This document shows, one piece after another, positions 57,772-64,000 of a stretch of DNA of 64,000 nt. The DNA comes from DASRJW01 sp964567755 (GTDB lineage Bacteria > Krumholzibacteriota > Krumholzibacteriia > G020349025). Location: NCBI GenBank assembly GCA_964567755.1, contig CAZMNW010000048.1, forward strand, positions 1 to 64,000. The letters are read 5' to 3'. The notes below the pieces were generated by a model. That model made no database searches. It worked only from the letters and a program-made list of their open reading frames with translations, and had not been told where the DNA came from. The position numbers and the translations under genes are program-made. Position 1 is the stretch's first letter, and every line of letters begins with the position of its first letter.

Positions 57772-58431
57772 CGTGGGCCTCCTGCGTGGATAGGAATTTC
57801 AATCGCGACCAGTGGAGTATGCGACGGATAAAAAGTTCCCTTCGCGCGTCTGCGAGGCTACCTCCTTCCAAGCCGCCGCCCAAGCGCTTCCCGCCCCCAC
57901 CGACCTGCTGGACCTTCGCGCCGTTCCCGACTCGACCAAACCTCAACGGCTACTCCATCAGGGGGACGTCTGACCCTCGCGCTGAAAAATTCACGCAAGT
58001 ACCTGGTCTCAGGGATGGAAAACCGCGGTCGTGGAAAACACTGTGGCATTCTTGGCAATCTTGCCAAGCTTCCGTGTACCGTAACGAATCGCTTTCCTGC
58101 GGGCGGGAAGAGGCGGACTGAGCGGCAGCGCGTCGACCGACGCATGCGCACGTCCCCGGCCCCGTAGTCGAGCTCCATCTCTCCACGAAACCGGCGCGGT
58201 CCGCGAACGTTGCGGCGCGCTCAAGCCTCAGGGCCGCCGGTATCGTAACGATGCGTCTCGAGCTCGAGCAGGGGCGGGGCCGGTTCTACAGATCTTCTAC
58301 AAAACGTCCCGGGAAACGCAGGTCTGGGGACGACTGGCTCGGTAACTCCACGGAGGCTCAGGCGATTACCTTGCGACGACATCACTTCGGCGGGCCGGCC
58401 GTTCATTCATGGGTGAATTCAGCACGCGGGG
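57772..58431. other. intergenic left flank of the integrated element; 18-base palindrome
   Basis: 660 bases without a recognised gene. A perfect palindrome CTTGGCAATCTTGCCAAG (58051-58068; eight-base arms, two-base centre) could be a regulator or recombinase site. No direct repeat matching the right flank (62225-62532) was found by eye, so the attachment site is unknown. Confidence 0.5.
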
Positions 58432-59466
58432 TCAGTTGGACCCTGTTTTGAACGATGAAACGTGAAGCGAATCAATCGCTTGCGAATTGACTGCTGCCAC
58501 TTCTGCTGCCACTTGTCCCGCTATCCGCTCGGATTCGGCACGCACGTGCTCGTCGGAGAGCCGCGCATACCGCTGCGTCGTGACGACGGATGCGTGACCT
58601 AGGATCTGCTGCAGGGCAGCGAGCGAACCGCCGCGCTCGAGCCACAAGCATGCGGCCGTGTGGCGAGTCTGGTGCACGTGGAAGCGCTCGAGACCCGAGA
58701 GCTTGCGGACATGCCGATTGAAGTCACCCGAGTTCTCGAAGGGCACGAGCTTGCCGACTCGAAGTCTAAGCTCGCGCCGGAACTCTGGCGCCAGAGGCAC
58801 ACGCCGCACCTTCCGGCTTTTCGTTTCGCTCACTACCAGCATCCCATTCTCCACCTGGTCAACTCGTGCTCGCGTCATCTCGCCCCACCGCAGGCCCGTG
58901 GCGAGGCCGAAACGGATCACGAACCCATACGGCTCGGGGAGAGCGACAAGCGTCGCAACCTCGGCCTCTGTGAGCCGATCCGGCGGCCTCTCCTGGATCC
59001 TCGGCTGCAAACGTCTCGGCCAGGGACTCCGCTCGACATAGCCCGCGTCCTCGGCCCAGCGGAAAAAGCACCGTGCGTCCGAGAGAATGTGGACCACCGT
59101 TTGCGGCGAGATCGCCTTGCCATCGAGCCAGGCTCGATAGGCTCGCAAGTCTTCCTTCGTGACCCGCGACACGGGCTTCTCGCCAAGGAACGGCACCACG
59201 TAATCCCGGACGCGTTGCGCCGCCTTCCTCTGGTTCACAGGCGATCGCGCGGTCCGCACGTAAGACGCAAGCCATTGCAACGCCACCTTCCGCACCGGGG
59301 ACTGGCTCCCGCCGGAGCCTGCGCCGGAATGGAGCAATTCTTTCCGGTGCCGGCACGCATCTCGGAGATCCTGTCCCAGGTTGAACCACTGCCGCTTTCC
59401 GTCCCGTTGCCGTCGCAGGTAAAAGGTTCTCCCTCGACGAAACATTCCTCCCGGGAGTTTCGGCAT
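58432..59466 (-). CDS. int: tyrosine recombinase (phage-type integrase)
   Basis: 344 residues. An N-terminal DNA-contact segment (MPKLPGGMFRRGRTFYLRRQ), a SAM-like core-binding domain (about 60-155) and a catalytic domain with Arg193 (TGLRWGE), Lys216 (ETKSRKVR), His265-x-x-Arg268 (HVHQTRH), His291 (LGHAS) and nucleophile Tyr300 (TTQRYARLS). All catalytic residues are present, so it should be active. Located at the left end of the element; the stop is next to the element boundary. The excisionase gene is two bases upstream. Confidence 0.92.
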   Translation of the reverse strand: MPKLPGGMFRRGRTFYLRRQRDGKRQWFNLGQDLRDACRHRKELLHSGAGSGGSQSPVRKVALQWLASYVRTARSPVNQRKAAQRVRDYVVPFLGEKPVSRVTKEDLRAYRAWLDGKAISPQTVVHILSDARCFFRWAEDAGYVERSPWPRRLQPRIQERPPDRLTEAEVATLVALPEPYGFVIRFGLATGLRWGEMTRARVDQVENGMLVVSETKSRKVRRVPLAPEFRRELRLRVGKLVPFENSGDFNRHVRKLSGLERFHVHQTRHTAACLWLERGGSLAALQQILGHASVVTTQRYARLSDEHVRAESERIAGQVAAEVAAVNSQAIDSLHVSSFKTGSN

Positions 59467-59467
59467 T

Positions 59468-59713
59468 TCACTCCTCCTTCCTTGCCGAAACCCACCGAGT
59501 CAGTTCTGTGGGGGAAAAGCGTAGGCGGTTGCCGAGGCGGAAACAAGGCAGGTCGCCCCGCGACGCCCAGTCGTAGACGGTTTTCTCGTGCATCCCAAGA
59601 AACTGGGCGACGTCCCGAACGGTCCAGAGCCGATCGCCGAGGTCTTTATCGCTGCTTTCTTTAGCCACGTCGTCTCTTCCGCATTCTTGCCGCAGCATGC
59701 TGCACCAAGCCAT
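59468..59713 (-). CDS. AlpA/excisionase-like helix-turn-helix protein
   Basis: 81 residues from ATG 59713 (GAGGGG before it); GTG 59665 is another choice. The core RLWTVRDVAQFLGMHEKTVY DWASRGDLPCFRLGNRLRFS PTELTRWV is the MerR-like HTH_17 domain of excisionases. Located two bases before int, so they are coordinately expressed. It probably directs excision. Confidence 0.85.
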   Translation of the reverse strand: MAWCSMLRQECGRDDVAKESSDKDLGDRLWTVRDVAQFLGMHEKTVYDWASRGDLPCFRLGNRLRFSPTELTRWVSARKEE

Positions 59714-59781
59714 GGCCACCCCTCGATGCCCTCGGTGCCTGGGCTCGCGATAGCCTCTGGTCCATAACGCACCGTCCCGAA

Positions 59782-60279
59782 TTAATCGTCGCCGTCCCGG
59801 TCGAACCCGCGGAGCTGCCGGCGTGCTTCCTTCAGCTCGGTTTCCAAGACGTTCCGGACCCGCACGATTTCGTTTTCGACAAGCTTTTCCTCAATTTCGA
59901 GGCTTTGTTCCTTTTCGAGAATTGGTTTTTCCCGGCGAATTTGTCGCAGGCGTTTCCTGAGAAATGCCGCGTACTCGAGCAACGGGGCCAATCCCCGGAC
60001 ATTCCCGGCCAACTCCGCGTGCCCCAGCATTTCTCGAAATCGCCGAATCCCTTCTTTGCCGCGGAAAAACACCTGGACCCCGCAGTCGTTGCAGGTGAAA
60101 TAAGGCTTCTGTCTCTTCGTGAGCCCGACCGTCCGCAGCTTCTTGCACGTCGGGCAAGCGAAATAGCCCTGCGGCTCCCTGCTACGTAACGTTACGTTGG
60201 AGACTCTTTGTGCCCCGGTCTCAGAGTGCAAATCGGGGATCTTCGGTCGTGGTGAAGAGCCGGACTCGACCATCACCAT
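59782..60279 (-). CDS. zinc-ribbon and coiled-coil protein of the element
   Basis: 165 residues; ATG 60279 follows GAGGAG. GYFACPTCKKLRTVGLTKRQ and PYFTCNDCGVQVFFRGKEGI form a CxxC-x17-CxxC zinc ribbon; the rest (LRKRLRQIRREKPILEKEQS LEIEEKLVENEIVRVRNVLE) is a long coiled coil. No family recognised. Its start overlaps the 3' end of rep by 59 bases. Lower GC than the host genes, in line with a foreign element. Possibly a DNA- or Rep-binding accessory protein. Confidence 0.72.
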   Translation of the reverse strand: MVMVESGSSPRPKIPDLHSETGAQRVSNVTLRSREPQGYFACPTCKKLRTVGLTKRQKPYFTCNDCGVQVFFRGKEGIRRFREMLGHAELAGNVRGLAPLLEYAAFLRKRLRQIRREKPILEKEQSLEIEEKLVENEIVRVRNVLETELKEARRQLRGFDRDGDD

Positions 60280-61285
60280 CACACTCCTCGGAAACTCGAC
60301 TCCAGTAAGTCAGGGCGTGCAGCCCGTCGAACGAGAGAAGCAGGAACTCCCACTTCCCCGACGGCGGCTGCTTCTCGAATAGCTTGATGCCCCGTGACGC
60401 CGTCCACCGGCGGACGTTCTTGGGGGCAGACAGAATCACGTCTTTGGTCAGGTATTTGGCGAGATAGTGCGCCATGCGGTGCATGTCGTAGACCCGCTCG
60501 ATGTAGACGATCCTGCCGCCGCCCAGAGCGTCCCACGCCCGCGAGATCCATGCTTGGGGGATGTAACGATCGACCAGAACGTGCAGGTGTGGAACGCCGG
60601 CCTTGGTGAACTCGAGGACGGCAATGTAAACGACGACCTTGCCGTACTCCCGCTTGAGGTAGGTCCTGAACTTGGCCCACACCTCGCCGCGGATGTACTT
60701 CACGGGGTTGGCGCCGGGCGGGATTCTCGCGGGGTCTAGCGTCAGCGTCAGGAACCGGCTGAGCGCGAGTTCCTGGGCTTTGGCGGTGATCGCCTTGCGC
60801 AGCCTCACGGCCTTCTTGGGTCCACAGACGCCGCATCCGTACGACTTGCACATTACCCGAAGGCAGTCGCTGACATCCGTGTCGCAATCGACCTTCCTCC
60901 GTCTCACAATTGTGAAGACCCCGCAGTTCCTGCCTCGAACAGGCTTCGCATCAATGGGGGCTGGGAGCCATCCACGTCCGCTCTCTTCCAACCAGACCGA
61001 ATCCGACGTCTCGCTGTTTCGATTGTGCTTAGAAGAAGAATCAAGTGAAGCGGCGCCGGCTGCGCCGGCGCCCCCGCCCCACACATTCCGCGGCGCCCCA
61101 TGCGCCGCGTCCAACTTTGGGCCGCCGCCCACGCCGCCTACTGGCGGCGTGGGACCCCGGCGGCCGGGCTCTGGGGAAGTACCACCCCGTCGCCTCTCCA
61201 CCGAAGAGTCGTCAACTCCGGTGAAGCTCGATGCGGATTCAGAGATGGATCGGTGCTCGGACGCCACGGGTTCCTCGATCGTCAC
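60221..61285 (-). CDS. HUH rolling-circle replication initiator (Rep)
   Basis: 354 residues. A Cys cluster (Cys141, 146, 151, 154; CLRVMCKSYGCGVCGPKKAV) suggests a zinc knuckle; motif 1 FLTLTLD (178-184); motif 2 HLHVL with His233 and His235 (FTKAGVPHLHVLVDRY); motif 3 with Tyr274 and Tyr278 (MAHYLAKYLTK). These are the HUH endonuclease motifs of rolling-circle Rep proteins. The first 100 or so residues are low-complexity Gly/Pro/Ala and may not be translated; translation may start inside. That stretch contains three strong hairpins. No helicase domain is present, so a host helicase is needed. Overlaps the zinc-ribbon gene. Confidence 0.85.
   Translation of the reverse strand: MTIEEPVASEHRSISESASSFTGVDDSSVERRRGGTSPEPGRRGPTPPVGGVGGGPKLDAAHGAPRNVWGGGAGAAGAASLDSSSKHNRNSETSDSVWLEESGRGWLPAPIDAKPVRGRNCGVFTIVRRRKVDCDTDVSDCLRVMCKSYGCGVCGPKKAVRLRKAITAKAQELALSRFLTLTLDPARIPPGANPVKYIRGEVWAKFRTYLKREYGKVVVYIAVLEFTKAGVPHLHVLVDRYIPQAWISRAWDALGGGRIVYIERVYDMHRMAHYLAKYLTKDVILSAPKNVRRWTASRGIKLFEKQPPSGKWEFLLLSFDGLHALTYWSRVSEECDGDGRVRLFTTTEDPRFAL
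61052..61153. repeat. three strong hairpins, candidate rolling-circle origin
   Basis: Hairpin 1: 9-base arms GGCGCCGGC and GCCGGCGCC around TGC (61052-61072). Hairpin 2: 8-base arms CGCGGCGC and GCGCCGCG, five-base loop (61089-61109). Hairpin 3: 11-base arms CCCACGCCGCC and GGCGGCGTGGG, loop TACT (61128-61153). All lie in the low-complexity 5' part of rep. Confidence 0.65.
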
Positions 61286-61366
61286 CCAAGACAGAAAAGG
61301 CCGCCTGCGAGATGAGCAGGCAGCCCCAAACTAGAACCAGGCGGACCGAGGTTAAGAGGACGACGT

Positions 61367-62224
61367 TTAGCCCGTTGGGTGTCCCAGTTTCCTGTATCTC
61401 CTCAAGCCAATGCGGCTTAGCTTGCGGTTGAAGCTCTGAGGATCCGAGTAAGGCACAAGCCCCTCCGCGCTCAAAAACTCGAAGAGCCTTTGCTTCGGTA
61501 GGTTCTGGAATCCGAGGAACCAGAGGAGATAGCAGGCGACCCCGAGCACGACTTCATCCTGGTGGTCTCGGAAGGTGTCCAGGTGAAGCGTCTTGGAGAG
61601 GTGCTGAAAGAACCGTTTGTCCTCCATCGCCTGAGCTTGGCGGATGCGCTTCTGCGCGAAAGCGGCGGTCAGGAACATTTTGTCGAGTTCGATGAGCTTC
61701 ATCAGACTTTCGTCGTCGCCGAGGGTGGCCAGCGTCACGAGTTCGTTTACCGTTTGCTTGTAGACAATGATGGCCGAGAGTTCCTTGATGGAGGCGAAAA
61801 GGGCTCGTCTCCACTTGGGCCGCTGAGTCACCAACTGTTCGAACAGCAACTCTCCCTCGTACTCCCAACGCTCATGCGCAACCGGCGTCCGCTCCGAGTT
61901 CGCCCACTCTCGAAGCAACGTGAACAATGGATCGAAGCGGTCACGTCTTCTGAGCAAGGCTTGCCGAGTCCGGGTGATTCGCTGCTGGGCTCGATCGGTA
62001 AGTGGAAACCTGACGTCAGCTCGCATCGGCTGCGAGAGGTATTTTTCGAGGCCCTTGGAGAGAAAGAGTCCCCGCACCCTTCGGCTCGTTTTCGTTAGGA
62101 TTCTCAAGTGGTCCCGGTAGGACCTGCGAAGGCTATCCGGAAGATCAGTTTGCGGGCGATGCGTTCTTGGGGGGTGCAAGTGCGTCCTAGCCAAGTGCGA
62201 TCTCCATTCCACCCTTGGGACCAC
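61367..62224 (-). CDS. unknown protein of the integrated element
   Basis: 285 residues in the longest frame; the true start is unclear and may be further in (a methionine MRADVRFPL is at about residue 67). Mostly alpha-helical: RAQQRITRTRQALLRRRDRF DPLFTLLREWANS, RWEYEGELLFEQLVTQRPKW RRALFASIKELSAIIVYKQT VNELVTLATLGDDESLMKLI ELDKMFL and RDHQDEVVLGVACYLLWFLG FQNLPKQRLFEFLSAEGLVP YSDPQSFNRKLSRIGLRRYR. No family is recognised. Same strand as rep and int. It could be a structural or host-interaction protein of the element. Confidence 0.6.
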   Translation of the reverse strand: MVPRVEWRSHLARTHLHPPRTHRPQTDLPDSLRRSYRDHLRILTKTSRRVRGLFLSKGLEKYLSQPMRADVRFPLTDRAQQRITRTRQALLRRRDRFDPLFTLLREWANSERTPVAHERWEYEGELLFEQLVTQRPKWRRALFASIKELSAIIVYKQTVNELVTLATLGDDESLMKLIELDKMFLTAAFAQKRIRQAQAMEDKRFFQHLSKTLHLDTFRDHQDEVVLGVACYLLWFLGFQNLPKQRLFEFLSAEGLVPYSDPQSFNRKLSRIGLRRYRKLGHPTG

Positions 62225-62532
62225 CGCGCATGGCGGGATAGGGGTGGCACGTCATCAGGCTCTGGCAGTGGCAAATCCCATCCACATCAGGGGCTTGCTC
62301 TTCGGCGATTGTAGAGGCGGATCGTCTTTTCATGGCTCCGTTCCCAGCGTTCGACGTCGGGAATGGTACTCGGTCAGTCGGTGCGAGAACCGAGCGATGT
62401 GTCGGGGTTCAAATGAACGCTGGTCCAGGTCAACCAGACTGGCCGAGTGGCTCGACACTGCGCCGCTCCGAGTCCTAAACTGTCTTGGTTCCTTGCGGAT
62501 ACCGTCTGGCCACCCGAGCAGCGGAGGGGTTC
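62225..62532. other. intergenic right flank of the integrated element
   Basis: 308 bases with no recognised gene. A tRNA-Ser-like D-arm string (ggccgagtggc, 62442-62452) is present, but no anticodon arm or T-arm could be folded, so it is not called a tRNA. A Shine-Dalgarno GGAGG (62523-62527) serves the following gene. Confidence 0.45.
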
Positions 62533-64000
62533 ATGCCTCGATCCCCATCCTCATTGGCCGCCATCCTCACGCTACTTTCCCAGAGCGCCATCCTTGCCGC
62601 CTGGCATGCTCCAGCAGAGGGTCAGTGCATCGACTACGGAGACTATCTGCATTGGGTGGGCAGCGTGGACACGCCGGGCAATGCCTATGGCGTTGCCGTT
62701 TCGGGCATCTACGCCTACGTCGCGGACTACGCTTCCGGTCTCCAGGTGATCGACATCACGAATCCCAGGAGCCCCCAGATCGTGGGCAGCGTGGACACGC
62801 CGGGCCAAGCCTATGGCGTTGCCGTTTCTGGCACCCACGCCTACGTTGCGGACGCAGGTTCGGGTCTCCAAGTGATCGACGTCACGAATCCCGCGAGCCC
62901 CGAGATCGTGGGCAGCGTGGACACGCCGGGCTTTGCCTATGGCGTTGCCGTTTCGGGCACCCACGCCTACGTCGCGGACGATTATTCCGGTCTTCAGGTA
63001 GTCGACATAACGAATCCCGCGAGCCCCCAGATCGTGGGCAGCGTGGACACGCCGAACTATGCCCTTGGCGTTGCCGTTTCGGGCAACTACGCCTACGTCG
63101 CGGACTATTATTCCGGTCTCCAAGTGATAGACATCACGAATCCCAGGAGTCCCCAGATTGTGGGCAGCGTGGATACGCCGGGCGAGGCCCGGGGCGTTGC
63201 CGTTTCGGGCACCTACGCCTACGTCGCGGACGGTTATTCCGGTCTCCAAGTGATCGACATCACGAATCCCCAAAGCCCCCAGATTGTGGGCAGCGTGGAT
63301 ACGCCGGACTATACCTATGGCGTTGCCGTTTCGGGCACCCACGCCTACGTTGCGGACGCAGGTTCGGGCCAAGTGATCGACATCACGAATCCCACGAGCC
63401 CCCAGATTGTGGGCAGCGTGGATACGCCGGGCGAGGCCTATGGCGTTGCCGTTTCGGGCACCCACGCCTACGTCGCTGACTGGACTCCCGGTCTCCAGGT
63501 AATCGACATCACGAATCCCCAAAGCCCCCAGATCGTGGGCAGCGTGGATACGCCGGGCTTTGCCCAGGGCGTTGCCGTTTCGGGCACTCACGCGTACGTC
63601 GCGGACGGGTATTCCGATCTCCAGTTGATCGACATCACGAATCCCGCAAACCCCCAGATCGTGGGCAGTGTGGACACGCCGGACTATGCCCAGGGCGTTG
63701 CCGTTTCGGGCACCCACGCCTACGTCGCGGACGGGGTCTCCGGTCTCCAGGTAATCGACATCACAAATCCCCAAAGCCCCCAGATCGTGGGCAGCGTGGA
63801 CACGCCGGACTATGCCCAGGGCGTTGCCGTTTTGGGCACCCACGCCTACGTCGCGGACGGGTATTCCGGTCTCCAGGTGATCGACATCACGAATCCCACG
63901 AGCCCCCAGATCGTGGGCAGCGTGGACACCCCGGGTCAGGCCGCTGACGTGGCCGTTTCGGGCACCCACGCCTACGTCGCGGACGGGGTCTCCGGTCTCC
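62533..64000 (+). CDS. secreted LVIVD-repeat protein, cut by the window edge
   Basis: At least 489 residues. ATG 62533 follows GGAGG and gives a signal peptide MPRSPSSLAAILTLLSQSAI LAA. The rest is at least 11 tandem 42-residue LVIVD repeats, consensus GSVDTPGxAxGVAVSGTHAY VADGYSGLQVIDITNPxSPQ IV. LVIVD repeats form beta-propeller-type folds and are common in cell-surface proteins. One copy lacks a Leu codon (near 63370) without breaking the frame. The end, likely a C-terminal sorting domain, is beyond the window. Confidence 0.88.
   Translation, partial: MPRSPSSLAAILTLLSQSAILAAWHAPAEGQCIDYGDYLHWVGSVDTPGNAYGVAVSGIYAYVADYASGLQVIDITNPRSPQIVGSVDTPGQAYGVAVSGTHAYVADAGSGLQVIDVTNPASPEIVGSVDTPGFAYGVAVSGTHAYVADDYSGLQVVDITNPASPQIVGSVDTPNYALGVAVSGNYAYVADYYSGLQVIDITNPRSPQIVGSVDTPGEARGVAVSGTYAYVADGYSGLQVIDITNPQSPQIVGSVDTPDYTYGVAVSGTHAYVADAGSGQVIDITNPTSPQIVGSVDTPGEAYGVAVSGTHAYVADWTPGLQVIDITNPQSPQIVGSVDTPGFAQGVAVSGTHAYVADGYSDLQLIDITNPANPQIVGSVDTPDYAQGVAVSGTHAYVADGVSGLQVIDITNPQSPQIVGSVDTPDYAQGVAVLGTHAYVADGYSGLQVIDITNPTSPQIVGSVDTPGQAADVAVSGTHAYVADGVSGL
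62659..64000 (+). repeat. 126-base direct repeats encoding LVIVD units
   Basis: Eleven copies of a unit of about 126 bases with high identity even at synonymous positions, for example gtgggcagcgtggacacgcc at the start of most. The uniformity indicates recent expansion or gene conversion. Confidence 0.88.

Larger units (their letters stand above)
58432..62224. mobile_element. compact integrated element with tyrosine integrase and HUH Rep
   Basis: Five minus-strand genes: integrase, excisionase-like, zinc-ribbon, HUH Rep and an unknown protein, about 3.8 kb. The genes have lower GC and different codon use than the neighbours, especially at 59.8-60.3 kb. Boundaries are set by the first and last genes; the exact ends are not known. 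No capsid, Zot or relaxase gene is visible, so it resembles an integrated rolling-circle plasmid or a satellite rather than a complete phage. Confidence 0.75.

Noticed and set aside
62440..62490. tRNA-Ser-like stretch (ggccgagtggc)
   Set aside because: Only a D-arm-like string is present; no acceptor stem, anticodon arm or T-arm folds.
62572..63969. 465-residue minus-strand open frame over the LVIVD array
   Set aside because: It is the antisense shadow of the direct repeats; the plus-strand LVIVD frame has a signal peptide and Shine-Dalgarno.
62659..64000. Repeat array resembling CRISPR
   Set aside because: The units are about 126 bases, contiguous and in-frame coding; there are no unique spacers.

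Overview
The window is high-GC bacterial DNA with dense gene packing and good Shine-Dalgarno sites. Lipoproteins with lipoboxes, secreted proteins ending in FlgD-like or other conserved C-terminal tails, a Ser/Thr kinase fused to a TolB-type propeller, LVIVD and WG repeat proteins, and a futalosine-type menaquinone cluster suggest a Gram-negative, menaquinone-respiring member of the FCB-like phyla (something like Candidatus Eisenbacteria). That placement is an inference from gene content; no rRNA or tRNA was found.

Layout. 0-4.3 kb: accessory DNA with a secreted protein that may start at CTG, an ankyrin protein, a WG-repeat lipoprotein and two fused transposase remnants (IS256-like and IS91-like). 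4.3-7.7 kb: H+-pyrophosphatase hppA and a small lipoprotein. 7.7-10.5 kb: a breakpoint where a TPR gene and a repeat-rich secreted propeller gene both lose their 5' ends at the same base, beside a copy of a 49-bp repeat. 10.5-17 kb: glycogen debranching enzyme, peptidase E, and a DnaE polymerase with a nested palindromic insertion. 17-18 kb: a VapBC-like toxin-antitoxin pair followed by a second copy of a dnaE 3' fragment. 18-26.6 kb: Ser/Thr kinase-TolB protein, a large secreted FlgD-tailed protein, a DinB gene broken by TGA, and an S9 peptidase. 26.9-30.5 kb: ketopantoate-reductase-like and racemase-like genes, then groEL under a CIRCE operator. 30.6-42.1 kb: glycosyltransferases (GT2, GT87-like, GT4), a NagD-like HAD phosphatase, and the menaquinone genes mqnL-menG-lipoprotein-VOC-mqnM-mqnP-mqnA. 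42.3-53.5 kb: a gluzincin metalloprotease-like protein and a complete phosphate regulon, phoB-phoR-pstS-pstC-pstA-pstB-phoU, with oversized PstC and PstA. 53.5-57.8 kb: a BP74-like secreted protein, homoserine dehydrogenase, and secreted or lipoprotein genes of unknown function. 58.4-62.2 kb: a compact integrated element with tyrosine integrase, excisionase, zinc-ribbon protein, HUH rolling-circle Rep and one unknown protein. 62.5 kb to the edge: a secreted LVIVD protein with 42-residue repeats, cut by the window end.

How the genes work together: MqnA starts the futalosine route, and MqnP, MqnL, MqnM and MenG carry out its late prenylation, decarboxylation and methylation steps. PhoR/PhoB sense phosphate status with PhoU and control PstSCAB. 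The most distinctive items are the small HUH-Rep/integrase element with three strong hairpins inside its rep reading frame, a shared C-terminal TWSxIKxxxR tail on two unrelated secreted proteins, and the palindromic insertion carried in frame by dnaE.
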